Shown: piece by piece, positions 34,401-44,500 of the stretch | Position numbering within the stretch: the first letter of the stretch is position 1 | Layout of the letters: each line of letters begins with the position of its first letter | Assembly (NCBI GenBank): GCA_009746045.1 | Contig: RPFO01000296.1 | Coordinates: 1,357,775-1,421,774, forward strand | Direction: 5' to 3' | Length of the DNA stretch: 64,000 nt | Origin: Mesostigma viride | Taxonomy: Eukaryota; Streptophyta; Mesostigmatophyceae; Mesostigmatales; Mesostigmataceae | The notes under the pieces: model-generated | Seen by the model: the letters and a program-made list of their open reading frames with translations, nothing else | The model's database searches: none | Told to the model about the DNA's origin: nothing | Program-made: the position numbers and the translations under genes

Positions 34401-37297
34401 TATTTCAATGATGTCAAACATGACAGTGTAAATCTCCATGGCGTGAAAATTCGGATAGCACAACACTTGGTTGGCTGAAATCTGATTTACGGCGGCACCC
34501 TACGCTGGGCAGTAAAAATACAGGCCAGTTTACGTGATGGGGTTGTAGCTTTTCTCTTCCCAACCCCCACTCACCTGCGGCTTGTTGACCACTTTCCCTT
34601 GCCTGCCTTCGCCTGTTCTTGTTCTCTTCCCGACTTTCCCCCCCAACACCCTCCTTCGCCGATAGTGCTGCAGCTAGACAACCCCCCATGCCCACACCCA
34701 CAACACCCGCTCACCTGCGGCTTCTTCACCATCTTCCCTTGATTGTCGACGGTGAAGCCGAAGCCTGTGCCGGTCGATGTCATAGGCAACGATAATCAAA
34801 GGCAAAGGCACCAAAACATGGCCACACGGGCAACAGCAAACAAAGGCAAGCAGTCATGAAGGCAATGCCGGATGGGTCATGGGCATGGCGTGAGGGGCGA
34901 GGGGCGAGCGGCATGGTCATGACACAGCAAGAAAGAAGGTTCACAAGTTGTGGGCAAGGGGCGAGCGGGGATGCCGGATGCCGAGGCACCAAGGAGCCGA
35001 AACCCAAAGGTCGAGAATGCAGCCAAATGGTCAAGGCGAGAATGCAGCCGAATGGTCAAGTCGAGAATGCAGCCCAAAGGTTGCGTCGAGAATGCAGCCC
35101 AAGGACCAAGCCTAGGTACTAGCGGATAACGCGGGGAGTGATAACGCGGGGTGGGGGGGGGGCAGGGCGAGGGGATGATGGAGTGCCCAGCTAAAGAGGG
35201 ATGGTTTCTGATGAAGAAAGACGGTTTCCGCGTCGTTGTTCAGCCAGTCAGTCAGTGTTTCTTCGGAGGCCATGGTCGGTCAGCCAGCCAGCCAGTCAGT
35301 CCTTGTGTTTCCACGCCGTGTACCCAATCGTGTTGGCTGGCGAAAGAAGGATAAGAAGAATGGATGCAAACGTCGCGTAGCGTATGTAACGAGAAACGCA
35401 CCGGAAGTTGAGCACGGAAGGAGCGGGAAAGCAAGCGGTAAAGAGGCTCCAGGAGTCCCCCTGACGCCTCGTGCTCATGCTTAGAGTAGAGTACAAGCAG
35501 TGAGGGGTTGTAAAGATAAAGCGCATTCGTTCATTCTATAAGCACATTTTTACGAGCACGGTCGTTTTCGCGAACCATTGATATAAACTAGCAAACGTCA
35601 CGCCCTCACCGTCGGCACCGATGCTCACGCCGTGGTGCAAAATGACGTTGTTGCCGATGGTGCAGTTGGAGACGGAGACGTTGTACCTGAGCGGCCGCCC
35701 GGGGTGCGCCCCCACCACACACATCCATTTATCAGGATTGATAATGGTTGTTAAATATCCATGAGGATTGTTGAAGGTAAATAATAATAAGAAGATTGTT
35801 TCCTTTTATGAGAAGAAATGTCAAGGGTAGATGATAAAATCAATTATGAGGACGGCTTCCTTTTATGAGAATTGTCGAAGGTAACTCATAGATCTCAGGA
35901 CAACACTCGAGAAGTAACACGCACGCATCCGCGAGAACCCAAACAAAGGAGAGGGCATGCCCCAAAAAGGAGAGGGCATGCCCCAACAAAGAAGAGGGCA
36001 TGCCCCAACAAAGGAGAGGGCATGCCCCAACAAAGGAGAGGGCATGCCCCAACAAAGGAGAGGGCATGCCCCAACAAAGGAGAAGGCATGCCCCAACAAA
36101 GAAGATGGCATGCCCCAACAAAGGAGAGTGCATGCCCGGTCCGCGGAGCTTCAGAGCCCGGGAGCATAATGTGATTTTTTAATATTCCTATTTGTATAGA
36201 CTGGGCCATATGTATACTCCTCTTTTCTGATCGAAGAAGAGACCGCCGCGAAGTAACCTATGCATTTGGAAAAGCTGGTGTTCAGTAATGCACAACAAGG
36301 TAATCCAGAAAATGATACTACAACCTGTGTTGATCCATACTGCAATACGGGGGTATCCATGAACCGGAAAAAAAAAAAAAAAACGGCAGATGCACGTGAA
36401 TTTATGAACCCCGTGTGAAGAATGGAACAGCATGGATTACAGAACTGCCTGCCAAGCACTGTCAAGCCTTGCCCCCACTCCAGTTCAGCAAGATGCACGC
36501 GGAGTAACATACGGTTTTAGAAACGGGTGGTCCCTGTTTACCGGTACAACTGCCTATAAATCAATGCATTGAGAACCATTACCTACGCAATCTTCAAAAG
36601 GATCTGCAATATCAGTAAGGCACGAGCCTAATAATCGCAGTCATCAAGAGGCGTTGTGCAGGCCGCATGGTCATTCTCAGCCCGTATGACAATCCTCACC
36701 AGAAGCGGCAATCGTTGCCGATGCGGACACCTTCGCCGATGACGCTGTTGCAGCCGATTGTTGTCCCCGCACCCACGCTTGCCTTGGCATTGACTACAGC
36801 ACCTTGCTCAATAACGGCAGACTCGTCCACGGTGGCCTTCAGTTACATGCCGGGGCACATCGACAGGATGATTGTTCCATGTCCACAGATGAGCACACTC
36901 GCGAAGGTGGGCAGAAACTAAAACAAACCAGCAAAGACAAAATTTCCGCATAAGTAACCAGGCCAGGTTCAGAGAAGCGCACCTCGCTGTGGACGAGCCC
37001 GCCACCTTTAGGCCACACGCGGAAATTCACAGCAGTTGAGGCTGATGCAGTTGTCACAGCCCGCCAATGACGTTTCACACCCTCGTGCTGCTCCCTTCTG
37101 CAGAGCAGCCCATTTGACTCCACTGGGCTGTGAAAGTGTCTCCCACCCGTGCTGACAACAGCGTGGCGTTGAGACACTATGGGTTTTGACTTGATCGCTA
37201 GTGCGGAGCATGCTGACCAGCAAGCCTCCGATTTGGGCAACACCGCGTAGCATGCCACGGCAGGCGAGCACCGGGACACCATTCGTGTAGCATTCAT
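25480..37297 (-). CDS. LPXD: LpxD-like UDP-3-O-acylglucosamine N-acyltransferase, nine exons
   Basis: Exons in transcript order: 37297-36983, 36836-36700, 35686-35610, 34764-34715, 33979-33915, 32655-32604, 28970-28900, 27787-27649, 25584-25480. All phases agree; product about 336 residues. LpxD transfers a hydroxyacyl chain to UDP-acyl-glucosamine in the lipid A pathway; plant homologues are mitochondrial. Residues 1-90 are Arg/Ser-rich and resemble a mitochondrial presequence. VWPKGGGLVHSE is a short remnant of the uridine-binding domain. From about 106, left-handed-helix hexapeptides run (ESAVIEQGAVVNAKASVGAG, CTIGNNVILHHGVSIGADGF). GANSCIDRGSW and IGHNVVTGRCCILCGQVG follow; the latter holds the expected catalytic His (about 235). 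EPGDYGGFPA precedes a helical tail. The ATG at 37297 is chosen; 37282 and 37456 are in frame too. Introns are expanded by minisatellites and one LINE. Confidence 0.9.
25978..27050 (-). pseudogene. LINE reverse transcriptase fragment in LPXD intron 8
   Basis: On the - strand, blocks read DADDTTLIGRPEHIQTWLD (YADD motif with Tyr changed to Asp), ARAVGLEISVKTEAMVIG, VLTVLTYGAEAWTLT and IAFVGHLARTSQVDTALGL, in different frames. It ends (low side) in the family tail with GCAAGGAATATGTG in reverse complement and a run of TTGCA/TTTAA words. It is dead and 5'-truncated, in the same orientation as LPXD. Confidence 0.8.
27460..27639. repeat. 20-bp minisatellite, nine copies
   Basis: Nine essentially identical copies of TGATAGATATTATTTTACCT start about 10 bp inside LPXD intron 8 from the exon 8 donor. 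Confidence 0.95.
27966..28093. repeat. Direct repeat flanking telomere-like seed
   Basis: Two copies (about 27969-28024 and 28039-28093) of a 55-bp segment with CACGGGTTTCATCAG and GGTGCCCAGTATGGGGG bracket a short TTTAGGGTTTAGGG run, in LPXD intron 7. Confidence 0.8.
29692..32462. repeat. 34-bp satellite array, about 81 copies
   Basis: The monomer contains CACCTGCACCCGACTATCGC followed by TTTAACAACC. Variants (CCGTAA, TTAACCAC, TTAAGAAC) recur at 1224-bp spacing, so the array has a 36-monomer higher-order period. It lies in LPXD intron 6 and looks derived from the LPXD exon 6 donor junction. On the gene strand most monomers contain GCAG|GTGGGT or GCAG|GTTGGT. Confidence 0.95.
32488..32603. 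repeat. LPXD: 37-bp tandem copies of the LPXD exon 6 donor junction
   Basis: Three 37-bp units start at 32488, 32525 and 32562. Each carries CCCACCTGCACCAGGTTGTC, the complement of the last exon 6 codons plus donor; the real junction follows in register at 32599. Confidence 0.9.
32885..33597. repeat. 38-bp minisatellite, about 18 copies
   Basis: The unit contains AGTAGGGGACAGAGTAGTAT then ACTAAATATGCTGTCTTT. A variant lacking part of the unit (ATGTTGAAGTAGG) occurs at 32949 and 33287, 338 bp apart, suggesting block duplication. It lies in LPXD intron 5. Confidence 0.95.
33821..34120 (-). repeat. LPXD: Echoes on both sides of LPXD exon 5
   Basis: The real exon is 33915-33979. Its acceptor side (about 33941-33987) recurs at 34074-34119, including CCACGTGGTCCTT and CGCTCAGCTCCTGTGAAC. 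Its donor side (33911-33934) recurs at 33823-33850, including GCACCTGCC and CAATGCAGGAGTTG. Both copies keep splice-like dinucleotides. Confidence 0.85.
34985..35105. repeat. 28-bp minisatellite, four copies
   Basis: Four diverged units containing GTCGAGAATGCAGCC lie in LPXD intron 3. Confidence 0.8.
35941..36140. repeat. 22-bp minisatellite, about nine copies
   Basis: The unit GGGCATGCCCCAACAAAGGA plus two bases is repeated with minor variants in LPXD intron 2. It yields open frames on both strands that are not genes. Confidence 0.95.
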
Positions 37298-37616
37298 TTC
37301 CGCGTTGTTGACCAGGCAACGATGGTGTGTGTGCACGCAAAATCCGGATACGACGATACCAAGGACTAGACAATTTCCCCACACGGTTAATGAATTATGC
37401 CTCCCTTGTCTAGTGCGTAATTTATGCTTATTAGTCGTGGGCGTTCCTGATTTCATTTGTAAACGTCATGTTTTGCTTGTAACCTCCGATCTACAGACTA
37501 CAGACCCCCTGCGCGCAACGGCCATAATCTGGGCATTTAATGCTGCAGGTCGTCAACGCGATTTTGTTGTTGCGCGCTGCCCTGTTCTGAATGGGCGTCA
37601 GTGACGACACCCTTAT

Positions 37617-40600
37617 TACCGTAGTGGTCCCAATATCTGTACGCGTAATTATGTACGAATCGACCTCGTACAGGCCCAAAAAAACCCTCTTCCGGGCCTC
37701 GTACACCTCAAAATTAGGTACCACCAGCGCAGCGCGGCGCAGACCTTAAAGCCTAGCTACCCGTGGCGCGGCGCCCGGAGGGAGTTTTCGCGCGCAAACT
37801 TCGTTTGATCTGCGTTGAGACATGACTCAGAGGTAAACTGTGCATTTTTTATTTAGAGCTTTTGACAGATCTGAAAAGTTAGGGCCCGAAAAATACAGAT
37901 GGCTAGGCGTATATGCAGATCTGTTTTTTTATTCCAGATCTGTACGTAAACTCCGACGTAATGCCCTTACGTCTTCGAGACTCGTCCCGGGCCATGCATG
38001 CGGGCGGTGCGGCACAAATACCTGAAAATTAGCCAAAATTAGTCAGCCATGGTTTTAAAAGTAAGCTAATGGAATTTTAAGGCATGGTAAAACCAGTCCT
38101 GAAAAGCTAGCAGCCCAGTTTTATCGCGTGTAGATTGTTTGCTTTCTCGACATTTTGTTCGGACGCGAGTGCATTATCACGGGAAGCATTACGATTGGTA
38201 GGCAACGATGTCGACGTACGTGAAGCCTCTGCTCTATGACGGGAAGGCATCTGGCGTTGCTGCAACTGGAATCAGGCCAGTGCCATGTTCGGCACCGTGC
38301 ACGCGGAAATAAGGCGCCGTCACGTTAGATAGCACTGCTGAGGACGAGCTGCGCCTGCCTGCCCATAGTTACCGAGTTTTTCTCGCATCGCACTGCATTA
38401 TTGCTGGCCAGACTTTGCTGCCTTTATGCCCGACAGATTGGTTCACGAACCGTTTTAATTTGCTGCGTGCGTGGCTCCTGCCCTTCCATGGCAATGTTTG
38501 CAATTTCGCACTTTTTCGTTGTGATTGTTGGCACATACTACATAGCCATGCACATGACATACTGCATGAAGGTCGCAAAGTTAGGTATAGTTTCTGCTTG
38601 TAAATCCTGACGTTATTGCTTCACACACGCTTCCTTGCAATGAAGGCCCTGGCCGAAGCTCGTTGCTTGCCAAAGCCTTCCTGTGTTGAACAGCGGTTCT
38701 CAGTGGGCACATGAAAGAGACGTTGCCAGGCATTGTAAGATTTCCAACCACACGCTTGTCCTGTAACCATGCAATTCATTCCATTTGCGTTATGAAGCTG
38801 GCAGCTTGTGAGCCTGCAACCATTAATTGCAGTTTGGCACATGTTACAACAAGTAGGCTCCTTGAATTTAGGCTGCTTTCTCGCTTATTTTTGCTGATGC
38901 TACAGGCAACTTTGGACTTTACACGAACTTGAGTCCCACCCGCATCCAGCCCCCCCAATCATCCATCCACTCCGTCCCTACCCACCCAATTATACCACCG
39001 TCTTCCCGCCCACTCTTGAACTAATCAGCCCAACCCCCCAGCCCAAGACACAGGCAAATGCCCATGTAGCCACCCATGTGCGCGTGCAAAGAGACACTCA
39101 ACTAGCTAGGCTGCATATACGTGCCATGGGGGCATAACAGGTGCATGGGCGCAGGTGCACATGCAGGCCCGCAGGCATGCACACAAGCAGGCAGACAGGC
39201 TGACAGATGGGTGGGCAGTAGGCGGGTGGCAGACATGCAGGCGGGCAGGCGGGAGGATGGGCAGAACGTTGGGTGGACAGGCGAGTAAGAAGGTCGTTGG
39301 GTCCAAGCAACCAGTTTATTGGTGATGGATTAATGTATGTGGCGCATGTGTGCAAGTCTGCCTGTGTTTGTGTGGGATTGTATGCATGTGCACGTGTGCT
39401 CGTGGGTGTGTGCACATTTGTGTGCATGTGTGTTCTGACGACGATGTGTGTGTTAGTGTGTGCGCATGTGTTAGCGTGCATGTGCGCACGTGGGTGTGTG
39501 CATGTGTGCATGTGTGCGTGTGTGCGTGTGTGCATGTGTGCATGTGTGCATGTGTGCGTGTGTGCGTGTGTGCGTGTGTGCGTGTGTGCGTGTGTGCGTG
39601 TGTGCGTGTGTGCGTGTGTGCGTGTGTGCGTGTGTGCGTGTGTGCGTGTGTGCGTGTGTGCGTGTGTGCGTGTGTGCGTGTGTGCGTGTGTGCGTGTGTG
39701 CGTGTGTGCGTGTGTGCGTGTGTGCGTGTGTGCGTGTGTGCGTGTGTGCGTGTGTGCGTGTGTGCGTGTGTGCGTGTGTGCGTGTGTGCGTGTGTGTGTG
39801 TGTGCGTGTGTGCGTGTGTGCATGTGTGCATGTGTGCGTGTGTGCATGTGTGTATGTGTGCATGTGTGTATGCGTGCGTGTGTGCATGTGTGTGTGTGTG
39901 TGCGTGTGTGCATGCGTGCATGTGTGCATGTGTGCATGTGTGCATGTGTGTATGTGTGTGCGTGTGTGCATGTGTGTGTGAACATTTGTGTGCATGTGTA
40001 GTATGTGGGCGTGTGTGTGTGAACATTTGTGTGCATGTGCAGTATGTGGGCGTGTGTGTGTGTGCATGTGTGTGTGCTGGGGGGTAGGATGGATAGGGAA
40101 AACAAAGAGTGAAAAATGCAAGGTGTGGGGGAGTTCAATGTTTCACCTCGCGGCAAAAGTCATTGTGCCTGCCGCGTGTATTGACAAGCAGCTGTGGGCA
40201 CGGTTGCAGCAAGTGAGTACACGCCAAGGGCCTAGACGGTTCATGCACTAGCACACAGCCAATGGGACGAAACATCTGCACATATAACTTGGGTTCATCA
40301 ATTCTGCACATTACCGGCTTGGGTTCATCAACTGAATTCTGCACCTTACACTTGCATGGCTCATGGTTTCAATCGCTGCTCAATTGACAGAAAATGCACA
40401 GGCCATCAACATTCAGATATGTTAATCCTGAAAAGTGACCTTCCACACCAGGAGAATGAAGGTCGATGCTGCTTTGACGCATGAGCCTAATCCACGTGCT
40501 CTCGGAGGTCTCCACCTCGGCAGGAGCACCTGCAGGCGTCGTGGCTCGCTTACCTCAAGCAATATGCGCATGCTGAAAGCTACCGGGGTCTATGCAGAGT

Positions 40601-41477
40601 TACATTATCGGCCCGGACAAAGCACATCTTTCTCGGCAACGAAGCTCTGAGCAGCGCTATATTGTCGTGGCCGGACTTCAATGTCGCCATTAAAATGTCA
40701 AAAGCTGTTTGATTCGTCCAAGGAAAATGCGTGCATGGTAGACAGATAATAAGATGCCCGGGCGTATAGACATGACAAGCAACTGCTTAGATGGCGCTCC
40801 TCGCGTTTTCCCTCGACTCAGTTCGTAATGGCGCCTAATCCAATGCAGCAAATGCACATGGGTGTGACCAGAATACAGAGCCTAGTGCACGCGGCATTAT
40901 TGTTTGGTCTGTCGCACAATTGCTGTTGTGTTTGCAATTATTCTGCTCGCTAAGATGCAGGATTAACTTCGGCTTGATTTCTTAATTACCCTCGTGTGCA
41001 GGTCATACGGCTGACATTCCTCTAGCTTTCGTACAGTAGCCATGGCTGAATTTTGCTTCCAGGTACTGAACAAGTGAACACGGCCTGCACCTCGACCCCC
41101 GAAGACGTAAAGGCATTACGTCGGAGTTTACGTACAGATCTGGAATAAAAAAACAGATCTGCATATACGCCTAGCCATCTGTATTTTTCGGGCCCTAACT
41201 TTACAGATCTGTCAAAAGCCCTTTTATTTATCCCATACACCATCACAATATACCCGCCCGCTGGCATTCAGTTAGCTAAATGGCTACTACCTAGTACCTA
41301 CATGCAGTTCAGTCAAACTGAACTGAACTACCTACTACTCGCGCACCCTTGAATATACCCTGACATTATACGTACGTACAGTAAAAATAATTCCCAAAAG
41401 TTCTCGTACACGTAACAAAAATTCCTAAAAGTATTCGTACGATAATTACGCGTACAGATATTGGGACCACTACGGTA
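37617..41477. mobile_element. TA-flanked element with long interrupted inverted repeats
   Basis: The left end CCGTAGTGGTCCCAATATCT (from 37619) has its reverse complement at the right end (to 41475), each next to TA. A second inverted match joins 37855-37985 with 41090-41222. The 3.86-kb body has no convincing gene. It contains the TGTGCG microsatellite (39340-40075). The TA duplication suggests a Tc1/mariner-type non-autonomous element. It sits in the shared upstream region of the divergent LPXD and aminotransferase genes. Confidence 0.65.
39340..40075. repeat. (TGTGCG/TGTGCA)n microsatellite
   Basis: About 700 bp of 8-bp and 6-bp GT-rich units (core TGCGTGTG), most regular between 39550 and 39800. 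All frames are open on both strands but purely repetitive. Confidence 0.95.
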
Positions 41478-41595
41478 TGGTACCGTCCTAAATTCCGTGG
41501 CACATGGGGAAGCAGCTAGGGATGTGACACGTGTCAAAAAGCTGACAATTTTGAGAAAAAGCCAAGTGGCACAATGATGAGGCACCCTCCGCTGC

Positions 41596-44500
41596 ATGTG
41601 CAATGGATTAGCCATAAACCTGTCGCCCTTGCGAGATCTGCACTGCGCGCGCACTGCGTTGTGGGGAGCTATGGGCGTCCTTGCGCACGTGCGTAACACC
41701 AACTTTCTCACAGACTTGAGTCTAGCCCGACAAAGTTGCGCACGGTTAACATACCGCCCAGCAAGAGCTCCTGCCAAATTCCAGCCAAAGTGCACGTCCG
41801 CGCGGAATTCGATGGAACCAGCGCCCTCACTACACCGTTTCTCCCAGCGCATTGAGAAAACCGATGACCCCGTAATCGTAAAAACTGGGCGATGGATGCA
41901 GTCAGCAGATGGCGTACTCTCGCTTGCGCAGGGAATCGTGCATTGGAAGCCACCCGAGTCGGCCCTTACGCAGGCGTCTGCTGCCGTGACCGAGATCAGT
42001 TCTAGCAAGTACTGCCCTGATGACGGTCTGCCCGAGCTTCGAGCAGCCCTCGTCAAGAAAGTAGGTTTTCACAATTCACCATGCGTCCCAAAGACCTCTC
42101 TTTATAGCTGACTGGACGTGGTTGTTCCGATCTCACCATCTGTCACTGCTATGATCTCACGAGCTGTAGATATCGCACTTGGCAGGCGTCCTCATGCTTA
42201 TGGCCGAGAACCGAGTCACCTAGCGGCATACTTTGGTAATACTTATTTATTATAATGATTGTCAGTAAAAGAGCTTGTCGCGTGAATCAGGGCATCGTGA
42301 GGCGTTGACCGAGCCCGTTGGGTAACATCACTGATCACGGACAGCAGTGCTTGTTCCTCACGAGTTCACTGTACTGCAAGTTATAGTATTTGCACGATAT
42401 CAGCAACCAAATGAGACAGAAGTGATACACAAAGGCATCATCGCACACATTTTGTCCTTAAATTAAAAGCATTTGGTCCGTTGGGGTACCTGATCGAACG
42501 TCGGGTTCAGATCTGCATCGATGCTTTGACACGGTGACGTGTGCTGGCGCGGGCATATCCGTAATATGTGCTGCCTCCATGGAATTTGAGCGAGTGCATC
42601 ATCCCTGTCGGTTTTCATGAACCCCTGTCTACACTGAGGCGAGTTATCGTTAGCCCTCACCCACACTTCTGCCCACACCCAATCTCCGCCTCTTCGCCAG
42701 CTCCCTCCGCTATGCCCTGTCCATATGTCATGCATTCACAGCCCTCCACAGTCTGCTGGGCACACCTACATCCTTTTCCCTGTCCTGCATCCTTCTCACC
42801 TATATCCTACATCCTTTTCCCCTGTGGGGTTTTCCTGCCGCTGCAGTCTGTTTGTGGTCTCCCACGAGGATCGTCCCCACTATGGGAAGTCTACTCGGAT
42901 TCTTGTACCTTATCCTACGATAGCATAAGCCTAAGAACCATAGGCATACCTTTCCCAGTTGATGTTAGAACCACTGCCTAAGAGCCATTCCTAAACCCTT
43001 GTTTCTCCGTACGAAGTGCGTGGATTTTACTAATCGTCCGGTCGTGTGCCCACCCACCTCTCCTTTGTGTGCCCCCTGGCTTCTACTTGTCACAGATGTG
43101 CCCCATTGACTACTTATCTAGTCATGTGCCCACCCATCTGCTTATCTACGTTCATATCCCCATTTCCCAGCTCGTATGCCTCGATGGTTCCAAACTCGTC
43201 TCTCACAATTGCACCTCCACGCTCGTCTCTCATGGCTTTTGCTCTCGTGGCATGATGAATGCACCTCGTGGTGGGCAGTTGCTCTTTGGTCTCCGAATGT
43301 GCTTTTATAACTTGATCATATTGACTGCATTTCATGGCCCACAGCTGCGCAGTGAGAACAGGACCTCCGCACAAGAACAGCACCACCCGTGCCTTGTGTC
43401 TAACCATACATGTTTCCACCAAGTAGCCATGCTTCCAAACATGCGTCTGGACTTGTTTCCTATGGCCGTGGTGGCCCGCAGCTGCGCGAGGAGAGGAGCA
43501 CCACCCACGTCTCGTGCCTAACCATACGTGCTCCCACCCACAACGTGCGCCGTACCGTCCGCGTGCTTTCTTCCACAACGTGCGCTGCACCGTCCACGTG
43601 CTTCCTTCCACCCACACTGTGCGCCCTAAACCTTAAACCCTAAACCCTTAACCCTAAACCCTAAACACCCACGACGTGTGCCTAACCGTGTTGCCCAAAC
43701 TTCCTCTTCATTTGTGCCATTTTGGTCATGGTTGCCCACAGCTGCGTGATGAGAACGGGCTCACAAACTCCTCCGTGATGGTCACCGCGGGCGCCAACCA
43801 GGTGGGTGCCAACTTGCTCTCAGGGTATGATCAAATTTACTATAAATAAGATTATGGTACGACCGATTCTAGTCTGAACAGGTCACCGCGGACGCCAGCC
43901 TGGCAGGTGCCAACCGGTGGTTCACACAGTATTATACCTAGATACAGCGGACATGATATCCATGAACATAGACACAGAGGACATGATATCAATAAACCTA
44001 GATACCAAGGACTTGCTACTATAAATAAAAGCTTAACAGATCATCGCCTGCTCCCCCTCCCGCCCCCCCTGCCCCTCCCACCCCCAAGCCTTCCCCACCT
44101 CCCTTCCTGCTGCATGCTACTTCCTCCATCTACTTCCCCCCATGCACGCGTTACCCCGTGTGGCGCTTGCTCTATTCGACTTGAAAGCGCTTGCTCTATT
44201 TGACTTGGAAGCGCTTGCTCTATTTGACTTGGAAGCGCTTGCTCTATTCGACTTGAAAGCGCTTGCTTGCTCTATTCGAGTTGGAAGCGCTTGCTCTATT
44301 CGACTTTGAAAATCTTCCTCTATTCGACTTGAAAGTGCTTGCTCTATTCGATTAGTATGTTGGACTTAAAAATAATATTTTGTGCCCCATCCTCTACCAC
44401 TGTATTGCATTTGGTCTAGTTCCCCCTTCGCCCTCGCTGCCCCCTCTCTCCCACTTTCTCCCCTTAGTACCCCCCTTTCTCCCCCCTGCCCCCTTTGCCC

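Noticed and set aside
35840..36209. Frames on both strands around GGGCATGCCC
   Set aside because: 22-bp minisatellite inside an LPXD intron; no start context or homology.
39098..40156. His/Thr- or Cys/Val-rich frames over 200 codons on both strands
   Set aside because: Pure translation of the TGTGCG microsatellite.
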